Origin: Anthoceros angustus
Lineage: Eukaryota > Streptophyta > Anthocerotopsida > Anthocerotales > Anthocerotaceae
NCBI GenBank assembly: GCA_010909165.1
Contig: MU008170.1
Span: 1,690,772 to 1,754,771 of the forward strand
DNA length: 64,000 bases
Direction of reading: 5' to 3'
Notes under the pieces: generated by a model
Database searches by the model: none
What the model was told of the DNA's origin: nothing
The model's input: the letters and a program-made list of their open reading frames with translations, nothing else
Translations under genes and position numbers: made by a program
Shown here: one piece after another, positions 48,206-60,829 of the stretch
Layout: each line of letters begins with the position of its first letter
Numbering within the stretch: position 1 is the first letter of the stretch

Positions 48206-49290
48206 CCTAACACGGCAATTCTGTAAGGAGGTTAATATACGAACCCCTTTCGGTGTTGCAGAACCCCTTTGACGAAACCCACTCGGTACCTAAATTACGC
48301 AAAGCAATCACTGTCTCCTTACAATGGACCATTCTTGGCCCCTGAATAAGTCATGAACAACACAATTGAGGCATACACACACGAGATTACAGGCCTGGCC
48401 GTACCGGATGAAGCCATGACAAGACGTTTTAAATGTGCACATTGCAAAATGGCAAGATGGACACATGTCATAATGAAGTTGATGTCGGAATCCTAATACA
48501 TTGGAACGGTTACTCATGCGGGCTATTCGGTCTCAACGGGCCTTGAACACGCACATATGCACACAAGACCGCAAAGCGTGCTCAAGTTCTTCACTACATC
48601 AAGACACAAGGAGAAGCGCACATCGGCACCCACTCCAACAAAATCACAATGCCACCACCTCACAACCCTAGCACTGCACATGTGCAAGAGCATTATTCGT
48701 GCTCAAGTCCTTCACCGTAACATTGCACACAAGGAATGATCAAAGGGCACCTCGGCACCCACTAAAGCACCCTCACACGCCCGGACACCTCCACGGCCCG
48801 AGGCACGCACATGTCCCTAGCAGACCGTTAAGCCGGCTCAAGTTCTTCGCGGACAACATGGCGCGACTTTTGACGGCCGGCCAGGCGCGCACAATCCGTG
48901 TCGTTGTAGGAAGGTTGGTTCCCAAGGAATGATAGACTCCGTTTGCGGCGTTTGATTTCGTCTTACTTCGTCCGCTCGGTCCTACGCGCACACCTTAGTT
49001 CACGTCTAGCTACTCGCGACAAACACCGCCGCAGGCGGTATGGCCAAGCGTTTGAGACCGTTCGCGTTCGTTCCCAAGGAATGATAGACTCCGTTCTTGA
49101 CGTTCGAGGCGATTTCGTCTTACTTCGTCGCTCGGTCGCACACCTTAGTTCACGTCTAGCTACTCGCGACAAAACACGGGCCGGTGTGGCCAAGCGTTTA
49201 AGGACCGTTCGCGTCCGTTCGTTCGTCTCTCACACCTCGTCCACTCCTCTCTCACACTACACTTATCGGTCTTAAGGAAGGCGGGTTACC
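48206..49290. repeat. Spacer with a two-copy direct repeat of about 130 bp
   Basis: No gene seen. 'caccttagttcacgtctagc' followed by 'tactcgcgacaaa' occurs at about 48992 and 49141, and 'ttcccaaggaatgatagact' at about 48910 and 49071. The two together define a tandem repeat between about 48905 and 49215. Confidence 0.6.
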
Positions 49291-52200
49291 GTCCGGACCT
49301 CCTCCGTCGTTCCACGGGCCTCTCCGTCCGGGCGCCGCCGCCCTCCAGTCCCTCGGCTCACGTTCCGGTCCGTTCGTGGCGGGCGCGGCTGGGCGGGTCC
49401 CACCCTCCACGCACACCACAACACGTTAGGTCCGTCACGGGACCACGATCGATCCCTCGGTCTTTGTCGTGCACTTTCGGTGACTCGGGACTCACGTTAT
49501 CGGAAGACACACAAAGCAAACGGCATCAACACCAAGGAAAAGATGATTTATTAGGCGTGACCCTCTTATACTACGCCTAGGTCGGCGTCTTTATTACACC
49601 CCTATTACGGTGGCCAGCCGGTATCCTAATCGATCGCCTACCATCCTATTTCCTCCTCCTATCTCCTTCGCGGCGGTGGGGGGAAGGTCCGGTTCCGCCT
49701 TGGGATTGGTGGTCCAATCTCACGACAATTCGGCGCGCAATCGGATGATCCGCGGTGAGACCCTCCTTTCTCCCGGAATCATCGGGTTGGGCTCTGGCGT
49801 CGGCGACCGCCGTTACCACGTCATCCTCCACGGCCTTCCGTGGGTCCCCTCGGTGGGGCCACGCTGCTCCCCGCGTAAGTCGAGAGGGCTCCTCCTTCTT
49901 CCGGTCCGGACCTCGAGGTCGGTCTCGACTCGAACTGAACTCCAAGGGTCGGTTTATTTCCAGTCCGCCGGTGGGTCGGCCTCGTCTCCGGGTTCGGACC
50001 TCGGTCGAACTTATTGGTCCGATCTCCAAACTCGGACCCCTTCACGTGGACCTCGTCTTGCTAGGTCCTCCTCCTTACCCAGAACCCCTTGTCTTGGTCG
50101 GGTTGGCTCCCCGGTTGCACCCCTGGGGCCCCTCACCCCTGGATCGGGTGGTGGTGAACTTACCTTGGGGTCCATTGCGTCCGCTCCTCTTGGGGCTCCC
50201 CTCCTTGTGCCGTCGTCTCCAAGCAGGGCCCCTAGGGTCCCTGTCTTTGTCCGTGCCCTTCTTCCCCTCAGGGCCTTCCGGGGCCGTCATTGCGGAGGAG
50301 AGGCCTCTGCCGGGAGCTCGGTGTGGTAATAGGCAAAGTCCGAATCCACTTTGGATTGCCTCTTCCACGTGGGCACCGATACTCCCCGCCATAGTGCTCG
50401 GGAGGCACATTGCCCGCTTGTTGCTCCACCTCCCCGAGTTTGATAGCAGGGCTGCTTCTCATGAGGCCAGGCCCTCGGTCACCTCCCATTGTTGCTCCAC
50501 TTGCTCCAACTCCTCCGTTTGGTTCAGCGCTTGCCCGCCATAGCCGGCGTTCGACTTCCTCAATTTGGACCCGGGCTTCTTATACGCTTCAGCGCCCTCG
50601 CCTCCTTGTCCATTGCATTAACTCCGCCATCTCCGCTCCAGACGGTGCAACCTGCGGCTGCGGGCTTCACCGAGCCCTTTTCCATCTCGGCGTCACGCTC
50701 CTGTTCCATCGCCCTTCGCTCTCCGTCCGGCGCCGCCGCCCTCAGAAGTCCCTCGGCTCACGTTCCGGTCCGTTAGTTGAGTCGCGGCTACGATGCCACG
50801 GGTCCCGATCACCCACCACACACCACAACACGTTAGGTCCGTCACGGGACCACGATCGATCCCTCCGGTCCGTGCACCTCGGTGACTCGGGACTCACGTT
50901 ATCGAAGACACCCAGTGCACGCAGCAGGCATCAACACCAAGGAAAAGATGATTTATTGAGGCAGCCCTCTTATACTACGCCTAGGTCGGCGTCTTTATTA
51001 CACCCCTATTACGAGGCGGCCATCGGTATGCTAATCGGCCGCCTACCATCCTATTTCCCTCCTCCTATCGCCGGCGGTGTGGGGAAGGTCCGGGTTCCGC
51101 CTTGGGATTGGTGGTCCAATCTCCCATGCAATGCGGGCGCCCAATCGGATGATCCGGTGCCCCTCCTTTCTCCCGGAATCACATCGGGTTGGGCTCTGGC
51201 GGTCGGCGGCCGCGTTACCTAACGTCATCCTCCACAGCCTTCCGTGGGTCCCCTCGGTGGGGCCCCATTATCGGCTCCCTAAGCGTAAGTCGAGGGACTC
51301 CTCCTTCTTGGGAGTCCGGACCTCGGTCGGTCTCGACTCCGGGCTGAACTCCAAGGGTCGGTTTATTTCCAGTCCAAGCCGTGGGTCGGCCTCGTCTCGG
51401 GTTCGGACCTCGGTCGTACTTATTCAGGTCCGATCTCCAAACTCGGACCCCTTCATGGACCTCGTCTTGCTAGGTCCTCCTCCTTACCCCACCCTTGTCT
51501 TGGTCGGGTTGGCTCCCCTCGGTTGCACCCCTGCAGCCCCTCACCCCTGGCCGGATCGGGTGGTGGTGAACTTACCTTGGGGTCCTCCTGCGTCGCTCCT
51601 CCAGGGCTCCCCTCCTTGTGCCGTCGTCTCCAAGCAGGGCCCCTAGGGTCCCTGTCTTTGTCCGTGCCCTTCTTCCCCTCAGGGCCTTCCGGGGCCGTCT
51701 GGCGTGGCGGGAGGCCTCTTGAGGAGCTCGGTGTGGTAATAGGCAAAGTCCGAATCCACTTGCTGGATTGCCTCTTCCACGTGTGCCGGGCACCGATACT
51801 CCCTTCGCCGCCGCTCAGGGCTGAGCACCGCTTGTTGCTCCACCTCAGCTTGGTTGGATAGGCTGGGTGTGCTCCATGGCTGGCCTCAGTCACCTCCGAT
51901 CATTGTTGCTCCAACTCCTCTCGTTTAGTTCATGCCGGCCATTGACGTTCCGCCAAACTTCTCTGGATCGGACTTCTTATGCCTTCAGCCCTCGCCTCCT
52001 TGTCCATTAACTCGCCATCTCCCGCTCCAGACGGTGGGCAACACGGCGGTGCGGGCTTCACCGAGCCCTTTTCCATCTCGGCGGCGTCACGCTCCTGTTC
52101 CATCGCCTTCTGCGGCTCGTCGTAGCAGGCCGGGGCCGCTCTATTCGCGTTCGCGACCATGTCCTAGACTACCATTCCTCTCAATGATAGTTTGGGCTGC

Positions 52201-54000
52201 GGCTCAAAGTCTCCTTATGTCCTCCATCTCCACCCTGCTGCTCCACCTCCGGGCTGAGTCAGGAGATCCTCCACCTCCTTGTGGCGAGCTTCTTGGGCTG
52301 GTTGGTCGCGCTTGCTCCGCCACCTCTGCTCCATCTTGAGGCGGAGGCGGGCGCTCTATCTCCCTCGAAGTCTGGATTCTCCCATTGAGAATTCCTTGCT
52401 CCGGCCAGCGTCTTGGGTTGTAACTCCAAGGTGTCCTTCTTGTCCTCCAACTCCTGCCGCCTCCTTCTACCTCTTGCAGTGCGCCACAGGGTCCCGATTT
52501 CCGGTCTTTGGCCTCCGTGTTCTGCGGCTTGTCGCTTGCTGACCACTGCTCGGCCTTGATTGGCCGTGGCTCTCTCGGCCTCCCTCCACGGTTCCGATCA
52601 CGCGATGGTATCGCGATCGATCGCCGTGGCCTCCTCCTTGGCCACCTTCACAGCCTCTCGGCTTGGCTCTGGTCGGTCAGGCTGCCTCCGGATCCGCGCC
52701 CGTTACGCTTGCGCCCTCCTCGCTTCTGTGCGCTCGCCCCTCACCCCCCCTTCGGATCGGGTGGTGGTGAACTTACCTTGGGGTCAGCTGCGTCCGCTCC
52801 TCTTGGGGCTCCCCTCCTTGCCGTCGTCTCCAAGCAGGGCCCCTAGGGTCCCTGTCTTTGTCCGTGCCCTTCTTCCCCCAGGCCTTCCGGGGCCGTCTAT
52901 TGGCGGAGGTGAGAGGCCTCACCTTCGGGAGCTCGGTGTGGTAATAGGCAAAGTCCGAATCCACTTCATTGCCTCTTCCACGTGTGCCGGGCACCGATAC
53001 TCCCTTCGCCATAGTGCTCGGGAGGCACTGTTGCCCGCTTGTTGCTCCACCTCCCCGAGTTTGATAGTGGGCGGGCTGCTTCTCATGAGGCCAGTGCCTC
53101 GGTCACCTCCCATCGTCATTGCTCCACTTGCTCCAACTCCTCCGTTCGTTGCGCCCGCCATAGCGTTCCCCTTCCTTCCTCGGTGGACGGCTTCTTATGC
53201 CTTCGGCGCCCTCGCCTCCTTGTCCATTACTTAACTCCGCCATCTCCCGCTCCAGACGGTCGGGCAACCGCGGTGCGGGCTTCACCGAGCCCTTCTCCAT
53301 CTCGGCGGCGTCACGCTCCTGTTCCATCGCCTTCGGCTCGTCCGCCAGCGGAGCTCTATTTCCGGTCGCGTTCGCGACCATGTCCTGAACTACCATTCCT
53401 CTCAATGATAGTTTGGGCTGCGGCTCAAAGTCTCCTTGCGGTCCTCCATCTCCACCGCTTGCTCCACCTCCGGGCTGAGTCAGGAGATCCTCCATCTCCT
53501 TGTGGCGAGCTTCTTGGGCTGGTTGGTCCGCTTGCTCCGCCACCTCCTCCATCTTGAGGCGGTGGGCGCTCTATCTCCCTCGAAGTCTGGATTCTCCCAT
53601 TGAGAATTCCTTGCTCCGGCCAGCGTCTTGGGTTGTAACTCCAAGGTGTCCTTCTTGTCCTCCAACTCCTGCCGCCTCCCTTCTACCTCTTGCAGTGCGC
53701 CACAGGGTCCCGATTTCCGGTCTTGGCCTCCGTGTTCTGCGGCTTGTCGCTTGCTGACCACTGCTCGGCCTTGATTGGCCGTGGCTCTCTCGGCCTCCCT
53801 CCACGGTTCCGATCACGCGATGGTATCGCGATCGATCGCCGTGGCCTCCTCCTTGGCCACCTTCACAGCCTCTCGGCTTGGCTCTGGTCGGTCAGGCTGC
53901 CTCCGGATCCGCCCGTTACGCTTGCGCCCTCCTCGCTTCTGTGCGCTCGCCCCTCACTGCGAGGTCCTCCGCCAGCGCTTGGGCCTCCTTAGCTGCCTTG
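49290..54000 (-). repeat. Tandem copies of a GC-rich unidentified retroelement-like sequence
   Basis: Landmarks recur every 1.2-1.4 kb: 'ggtggtgaacttaccttggg' at about 50151, 51564 and 52764; 'gcgtcacgctcctgttccat' at about 50691, 52084 and 53308; 'tctcggcttggctctggtcg' at about 52656 and 53872. The plus strand is pyrimidine-rich. On the minus strand, frames encode Arg-, Glu- and Ala-rich polypeptides such as AMEQERDAAEMEKGS and ELEDKKDTLELQPKTLAG, of the sort found in gag-like coiled coils. AATAAATCATC occurs on the minus strand at about 49540 and 50946, suggesting two 3' ends. I see no reverse transcriptase. Confidence 0.55.
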
Positions 54001-55770
54001 TTCCTCCGGTGAAGAATTTGATCCGGTCCTTGCGGATGGACGGACCTCCCTCTCGCCTCGGCGTTTCCCTCCTCAATCGGCCGAGAGCTTGGCCTTCCTT
54101 CTCGCCTCACAGGCTCCCTCAAGCACTCTGGAGGAGGTACCATGCGCCTCGGGTGGCTTCTACCTCCACAGGTCTTCTCGGCCATCCATGAGACCCCAGG
54201 CATACCGTCCATGGCGGTAGCAGGACCCGTGTTTCTTCCACGGCTGAGTGAGGCTCCCACAAAGTCCGTGGCGGGGCCGGCATCTCACGATCGCCAGGAC
54301 CTCCATATTGTCCGGGAGTAAGTCGGTGGGTTCTCGGACCTAATCGGGACCCTTAGGTCACAGTCTTGCTCAGCTTCCCCTCCTTGGCCCTTTTGGCGAG
54401 CTCCTTCTCAGCCCTTTTCCTCCACGGGGCTCGGAGGAGGTGAGGGGAGCAAGCCTTTTGCCCCTTCGGCGGGACCGGCTCGGGTGCAGGCTGCCGGTGT
54501 CCTCCTGCTCACAGGCGTCCCTTTACGCCCTCCTTCGCTTCCTCCGCTTCTTGCCACTCAGGTGGCGGGGAAGTCTTGCACCCGGCCCAGGTGCAGCGTT
54601 GGTGGCGTGGTCTTGCGTCTCTTGGCTCCCTCACAGTCGTGAGGGCTCCTCAGGGAGTGGCGGTGGCGGGGCTGCTTGGGGTCGGGCGCTTCTGCTGGGC
54701 CAGGCTGCTGGTTGGGGCACGAGGAGGAGGCGGAATTTCTTCCATACTTCCACAGGTGGTGAGGGGTCCGTTCAGACGTATGGAGTCGGAATCCTCCCGT
54801 CCTCCTCCGTCCGTTTGGCTTTGACGATCGGCCTCCTCCTCGGCGCCCTTGCCCGCTCCACTTGGCGGGGCCTCGGTCCTTTCGGCGCTCGCTCAAGCTC
54901 TCCTTCCTTGAGGAGCTCGAAATGCCCCATACATGGATCGGTATATGGGGCGGCCCAGAATGGCGAGCTTCTCGGTCTGAGCTTGCGAGCCTCACTGGCT
55001 AAGCGAAGATAATCCTTCCCAGTCCGCCTCTTCCCTTGCGGGCGCGTGCGGGAATACCAGCAGTTATCACCAAGGTGATCCACCTTGGTGAGTTCGATGG
55101 ACAATGATCGGGCCCGCCCTTACTCGGCATCAGCGGGTCGGATATCGACCAACCGTTGGTGGTCCGTTGCGTCGAGCCTCGGCGCCGCTGCTGTGGGCGC
55201 CTATCTTCCCGCCTTGAGGGGCTCGGCACCCTCCCCTCTTCCTCCTTTGGGCGGTTGTAGGCGCCTCGGGACCTCAAGGTCCATCGCCTTGGTCCTCCGA
55301 GGTTCTTGGACCGCACCTTATTGACCGCCGCCCGGCATCTTAGGCGAACTCCGGACGGTGACATCAAATGTCGGACCATGGAACACATCCAAATGCCACT
55401 CCTGCACCAATTCTCCTTCCGGCAGGCCCAAAGTCCGGATAGCGCGGGTCACAATGTTGCGCTCCACAAGGTTCCATGGCTCCCAAACTTCCATGGGCTT
55501 TTGGGTGCCATCGCCTTCTCCTCCTTGGTTCTGTGGCCGCTTGCCGAGGCTGGCAGCACGTTGCGCCTTCTTGCGCGTTGAGCTCCGACCTCAGCAGGTG
55601 AGCAGCAGGCGTCAGTGTCCACGAGATACGCGGAGCCGGATGCGGGCTGAGATGGGTGTCTCGAGGCTGCGGTAATGACCTTCCCCTTGACCCGCTCCAC
55701 GGGAATGTAACTCGGTCAAGGCGAGGGGCGTGTCGTGCTTTGTTCGCTGTCGTATAGGAAGCAGGCACCT
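54001..55770 (-). other. GC-rich continuation, possible retroelement coding remnant
   Basis: Minus-strand frames stay open over 100-140 codons but match no family I can name. A phrase AYLVDTDACCSPAEVG near 55605 has an Asp-Thr-x-Ala core slightly like a retropepsin. This is weak. A plus-strand frame at 54440-55012 is low-complexity and probably a shadow. Confidence 0.3.
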
Positions 55771-56900
55771 AAGACTCTATGGTTGGATCTGGAGCATCAC
55801 AGGCATAATACGAATCTTTGAAATATTTGGATCTTGTTGGAGCATCTCGGGCATAAGCCACGATCTTTGAAGTGTGATGATGTCATGTACATGGCCCATG
55901 GATGGCCGCACATGACATGTATACATGTATGCATGTGTGCCATGTATGCATCGTATGGAGATGAAGGATGACATGTGATGTGTGGACATGTGGCGGTGAT
56001 GTGTCATGGCGCATGCAATCTATATGCATGGATGCATGTAAGGCGGTGCTATGACGCATATATAGATAGATTTATATTAGAAAATACATAAAAATCATAA
56101 ATCAAGGAAAAGGACGAATAGGCTGTTAAACACATAAAATATTATTATTTGAAGGCCAAGGAAAGTAGGATTATAAAGTGCCCACCATCGATATGGGTGG
56201 ACACTTCATCGAGAACTCTGGGGTTTTGCCTATATATGTAGGCACCCGCCATGGATTCTGGATTGTTGATGTTTGTCTTGTTCTAATAGACAGCCATACT
56301 TCGTCCTACTGTCTTTGTCTCCTAGAGGTTCTTGTGGTTCGTTGCATTGTCGTTGGGAGAATTTTCCTTGATTTCACCACATCAACAATCCTCTTGTTGG
56401 GGACTAAGATATCTTGGAGGAGGCGTGGCGCTGGAGATTGGAGGAGGCGAGTGTCCACCATCCAACCCAGAGGCAGTGCGATCCGAGAAGGTTGAGTGTT
56501 GCAGAAGGCAACAAGAGATAGGCTGATGTTTTTCTGATGGACATGAATTCTGCCATTGATTATACACAGCTTAGGTGTGGTAGTCTCACGATTCGAGTTA
56601 GCGTATGCGGAGAAGAGCACACATACTGCTTTGTGGATAGAGGCGGTGGATGTACTTTTACGGCTAGCTGGTTGGGCTAACGGTGGAACAATTTGCCTTT
56701 GACAACATCCGCAAAGCGTGGTGCATAGGAGAAGTAACCATTGATGGTGTTCCCGAGATCGGGGTGGATCGACGAAAGGACACTGCTCTTCATCGGAGAA
56801 GTGCACGGCGTCTACTACTACTCGCCATTCAAGAGGACACGAACAATACGAGACAACGCCCATCACAAGGAGACAGTTCGGCGATTGGGAGAGTGCAAGA
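55771..56900. other. Low-complexity DNA and probable leader of the Ty3/gypsy element
   Basis: 55880-56050 is rich in alternating purine-pyrimidine 'catgtatacatgtatgcatg' strings. 56160-56900 leads into the gag start and may hold a 5' LTR and leader, but I could not find a matching 3' LTR or a clear primer-binding site. Confidence 0.4.
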
Positions 56901-57960
56901 ATGGAGCTTGAGTTCACACCAAGTAAGAACGATGTCTTCACAGAAAACATGGAAGCATGTCTCTTGCGATTCGAGGAGAAGTTTCGTTGGGCAATGGCGG
57001 AAAACAAGATGAAATACAAGGACGAGTTCACTCGAGGATGGCGTTCATGAAGATGTCATCCTACCTTGCGGTGAGGCTCTAATGTATTACAGAGATGAGA
57101 AGGTGGGATCCCAAGGTGGCCGAGAAGAGAAGCGTGCAGGAGGCAGCCAAGAGGGGTGGTTCATTGCCCCCGACGAGGACAAGCTCGAGCATCCGTGGAC
57201 TTGATGTTCGCCAAGTTAACCACCATGTTTCCTACAGCTTCGCTGGAAAAGATCCAGGAATTGTCGAGGTTTTCTTTCAGGCCTAACGAGACATTGCGTG
57301 CATCTTACCTCAGATTGAAGGTTCTAGTGGAAGACACGGATGTCAAGACGATGAGGGAGGCTGCCGAGATCTTCATGGCGGCATTGCCCCGCCGACAAAG
57401 AAGGAAGGTGATGGACTCACGCATGGAGCGATGGGAGAGATATCTGATAGACGCCTATCAAATTGCGAGAAGGTGCTCAAAGGAGATGCAGTAAGCCAGG
57501 CTTACTTGGAGGATCACGGAGTCGTGAAGAGCCCTTCGCAGCACGGGTCTGGAGGACACGGGAATTCCAGGTTTGTCCCAAGGTACCGATCAGCAAGCCC
57601 GATCCTCGGACATGGCAAGCAGCCACATGTGCCGAAGGAGAGGCCAGCTAACAATGCAGGCCAAGCAGCTGTGAAGTGTGGCAGAGGCCGTGGAGCGCAC
57701 AAGGCGTCAATGCGACTACAAGCGTGGTCCGAAGGGCGGGAAGCCCTGTAAGTCTTGTGGCGGATGGGGTCACATGGAGGCGTGTTGGGAAGCTCATCCA
57801 GTCTGAAGCCCAAGCTTGCATCGAGAAGGAGAAGGGCAAGGGCCCAAGTCGTAAGGCTCTCCTCGGGCAAGTGGAGGAGCTCAAGAAGGAGATGGCCAAC
57901 ATGGCCCAGCGAGCAGGATTTTGTTCTCGACTCATGAAGATGAGGCGTTTGGCATGATGG
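56901..57960 (+). pseudogene. gag with zinc knuckle
   Basis: The ATG at 56901 begins MELEFTPSKNDVFTENMEAC and continues into LLRFEEKFRWAMAENKMKY. After a frameshift, 57156-57494 encodes FRPNETLRASYLRLKVLVED and FMAALPRRQRRKVMDSRM, typical gag capsid-like text. At 57747-57786 CKSCGGWGHMEACW forms a zinc-knuckle-like C-x2-C-x4-H-x3-C, one residue shorter than the usual C-x2-C-x4-H-x4-C. A charged helical end follows (VEELKKEMANMAQRAGF). Confidence 0.68.
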
Positions 57961-58289
57961 CGGTGCGCAAGAAAAGAAAAGGCTGTTGACTTTGGTGAAG
58001 GCGTCACAAGGGAGTGCGGAACGGAATCGACCAAGATGCCGAGAGTTTCGTCGAGAAAACTCCACGGTGTCAAGATCGGTCGAGACGTTGAGGCGTTCTT
58101 TGGACAAGGCCATGGAGGTGCTCGCAGAAGTCTTGTGGATCCGGGAGTGAAGGGCAACAACTTCAAAAACATCATGCGAGAATGGCTGAGAAAGGAGCTT
58201 GAATCCGCAGGATCTCTTCCTAGTATGGCCGGGTGTGTGTGGCGAGCATCCGATGCCGAGGAGCGAGGTGAAGGAGGTGTTGCCATGAT

Positions 58290-58610
58290 TGATAACACAG
58301 ACGACGTGACCTTTGATGGCTATGCTCCAAGACGCGTGCTTGAACACAGGAGCGGATCCGATCTGGGAGCACGGTGCAGGAGGCACTAAAGTCAGACACA
58401 AGCTCGTTCGGCGGCGTGAACATCACCACCTCTGCGTACCAAGGGCAGTGCGGGAATGACGAGGAGGCCCGTGAAGATTGAATTGAAGCGCACGAAGGAT
58501 GCCAGATCGTTGAAGTGAGATGTTTGGTCACCGGTGCAAAGACATATGATGTCTTGGGGTCGGACGGAACTCACCTCCCGCCATGGGGTTGATCCCTTTG
58601 CATGAAGCTT
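58290..58610 (+). pseudogene. Retropepsin-like protease remnant
   Basis: ACLNTGADPIW near 58338 aligns with the retropepsin D-[ST]-G-A motif, with the catalytic Asp as Asn. KTYDVLGSDGTHLPP near 58540 matches the downstream conserved part that usually reads like Y-D-V-[IL]-L-G. Short and frameshifted. Confidence 0.5.
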
Positions 58611-58929
58611 TCTCTCCATTGGTGGAGAGGAGATTTCACGATGTTGCAATTCCTCTAAGGATGAATAGGAGTGGTGGCAAGAGCGGGGCGAGGATGACGG
58701 CGCCATGATTGCCCGGTGCTCGAGTGAGCATCGACATGAGATGTGGGAGGAAACGCAGGAGTTATCCTCTCCGGAGATGCCGCCAAGAGAGCGAGAAGGT
58801 GCTCAAGGTTGTGCGCTCGATATTTGGATCAAGCGAGGGTTCGAAGAAGGAGGATCGACCGTGGAATCTCACGACACATGTCCCGAGAGGTCGATCCGTA
58901 TGAGGCCCTGCCAAGTCGGAGATCGACGA

Positions 58930-59760
58930 TCGACGATGCTCTACGATGGAAGGTGGGTCAAGGCATCCATTTGTTGGAGCTCGCTGGAATCGGCGGTGGC
59001 GGGTTGCGTGTGGCGTCAAGATATGCAATATACTGCGTGGAAAAGGATGAGAAGATTCGGGGCCAGGGGTCGAATCTCGTTCGCAACGATCCAACATCGA
59101 GCGAAGCGATTCGGTGCTCGAGGCGTGAACACGGTTGGGAAGCGGCTAGAAGCCTTGTCAAGCCCGGTGGATATCGATCGCGGGATGGGAATGCAAGACA
59201 TTTTCGGGCAGTGAGGCAAAGGTGAAGGCGTTTCGTTGGCGAGCTCGCACGAATCACGCGAGAAGTCCAGTTGCGAATCCACGATGTTGGTACATTCGAG
59301 AGAATGTGTGCGACCATGGACAAACGTCCAGTTAGGGCCCTATGAAGAGATTCGGGCGTGGTTCGCAATGAGTTGATCATGGACGCGTGCGGTGTGGCTC
59401 ATATGCACACAGCTTCGCGATTCGACAAATGTGGTCTGGACGGAGGTGCTCGACAAGACAGAATTTGACAACTCGGCGGAAGGTTGGATGACATCCTAGA
59501 GTTGGGAAGGTGCTCACAATGAAGAGGATGGACAAGTTGCCATTTTACCTGAATCGAGTAGGGGAAGCGAGGGCATGGCCAACTCGTGAGCACACCGCAA
59601 TCTTATGCCCTTGCAGGAGGAGATGGTGTGATTATTTGAAGGGAATGAGCTTGAGAGCTCAATGTTGAGGAACGCGAGCAAGCGATGGGCTTTGCCAAGA
59701 AGGACACTCGGACCATGGGCATCACAGAATCACAAGGTGCGGGATGCTTGGACAGCATTT
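58930..59760 (+). pseudogene. C5-cytosine-methyltransferase-like segment within the gypsy polyprotein
   Basis: GIHLLELAGIGGGGLRVA followed by IYCVEKDEKIRG (58965-59065) resembles methyltransferase motifs I and II: a Gly-rich SAM loop, then an acidic residue at the end of the next strand. Near 59390 ACGVAHMH-type text, and near 59664-59730 VEEREQAMGFAKKDTRTMGI, resemble the late conserved E-R-E-x-x-M-G-F block of retrotransposon-borne methyltransferases. I do not find a Pro-Cys catalytic motif; the stretch 59160-59380 where it should be is badly frameshifted or deleted. The segment lies between protease and reverse transcriptase. Confidence 0.5.
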
Positions 59761-60099
59761 GACTGCGATTAGGTGGTGGTAAGCAGGCTTGGCGTTCCAA
59801 CTTCTGCAAGAAGGAAGCGAAGCCCCTCCAACTCTAAAGAGGTTCCTAAGCAGAGGAAGATGAGTCATGCGGAGAGATTCAAGATGGCCTGTGGATCTTG
59901 AATCTGTACCAAGAGTGTGACGAAGAGGTTCATGTATGGCACATTGCGTAAGATGTGAGCCCGGAAGATAAGCGAAAATCATCAACATGCTTGAGAAAAA
60001 CAAGGGTGCTTTTGCATTCTTGGAAGGAGCTGGCGGTATGAGAAGATCAAGTTCAAAGTAGTGACGACTCATGAAGAGCCCGTCTTAAGGAGGCCGCCT

Positions 60100-60790
60100 C
60101 TTCAGAATGGGAGATTGTTGACAAACGCTGTCAAGAGTTGTTCGCGGGGTTGATAAGAAAATCAAGCTCTCAATATCTTATGCTCTACCGCTCAAGAAGG
60201 ATGAGAACGGTGAATGGAAGGACAGGAGGATGTGGCGACTACCGACCTCTAAACGAGGTGACTCCTATGGAGCGGTACCCCATGCCTACTCAGACGAGAT
60301 TTTCGATGCCATAGGTAAGGCAAAGTTCTTTACCACTTGGACTTCCAGCTTCAACCAAATTGTGATTGAAGAGCGGGACAAGTGCAAGACAGCTTTGGGA
60401 AGGACCAGCTTTGGGAGTGGGAGACAATGCCGTTTGGGCTGAAAAATGCTTATATATTTCCAAAGAATTGCGGATCTGAGGCTGGTGCCATTTGTGCGTT
60501 GCTACATAGATGATATCCCGGTCTTCAGTGAGACAATCGAAGAACATATGGAGCATCTAGAGATATTGCTACAGAGGTCAAGCTCAGTTTGAAAGCTCAT
60601 CCTAAGAAATGCAAGTTTGCTTTCCAGCGATCGAGTATCCGGGGCATGAGATAGTACCGAGGCATCATGCCTCGGTGGCTAAGGTGCAGCCGTGATGCAA
60701 ATGCCTAGACCAAAGGATGTAGCCGCTCTTAGAGCCTTCCGGTTTGGTGAACTATTACAGAGATTTATGAAGGATCGGTTCACGTGTAAA
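60100..60790 (+). pseudogene. Reverse transcriptase remnant
   Basis: DYRPLNEVTPMERYPMPT at about 60236, EIFDAIGKAKFFTTW, NQIVIEERDKCKTAL, MPFGLKNA at about 60427, and RCYIDDIPVFSETIEEHMEH at about 60497, which keeps the Y-x-D-D active site. KKCKFAFQR and EYPGHEIVP follow. At least four frame changes occur across the domain. Confidence 0.85.
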
Positions 60791-60829
60791 CCTCTATGAT
60801 GTTGAAGAAAGACATTGTGTGGAAATGGG

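Noticed and set aside
49755-50543. Plus-strand open frame of 262 codons, and similar ones to 53557
   Set aside because: GC-rich pyrimidine-biased repeats give long Ser/Pro/Leu/Arg frames by composition; the minus strand is the more likely sense strand.
55600-55660. Retropepsin active site on the minus strand (LVDTDA)
   Set aside because: The surrounding sequence does not fit a retropepsin fold and the Gly of D-T-G is missing; kept only as a weak remark.
56306-57031. Minus-strand open frame of 241 codons
   Set aside because: Overlaps the gag start on the other strand and shows no domain; likely chance.
57514-58401. Minus-strand open frame of 295 codons
   Set aside because: Antisense to the gypsy gag and protease region; composition-driven, with no recognisable motif.
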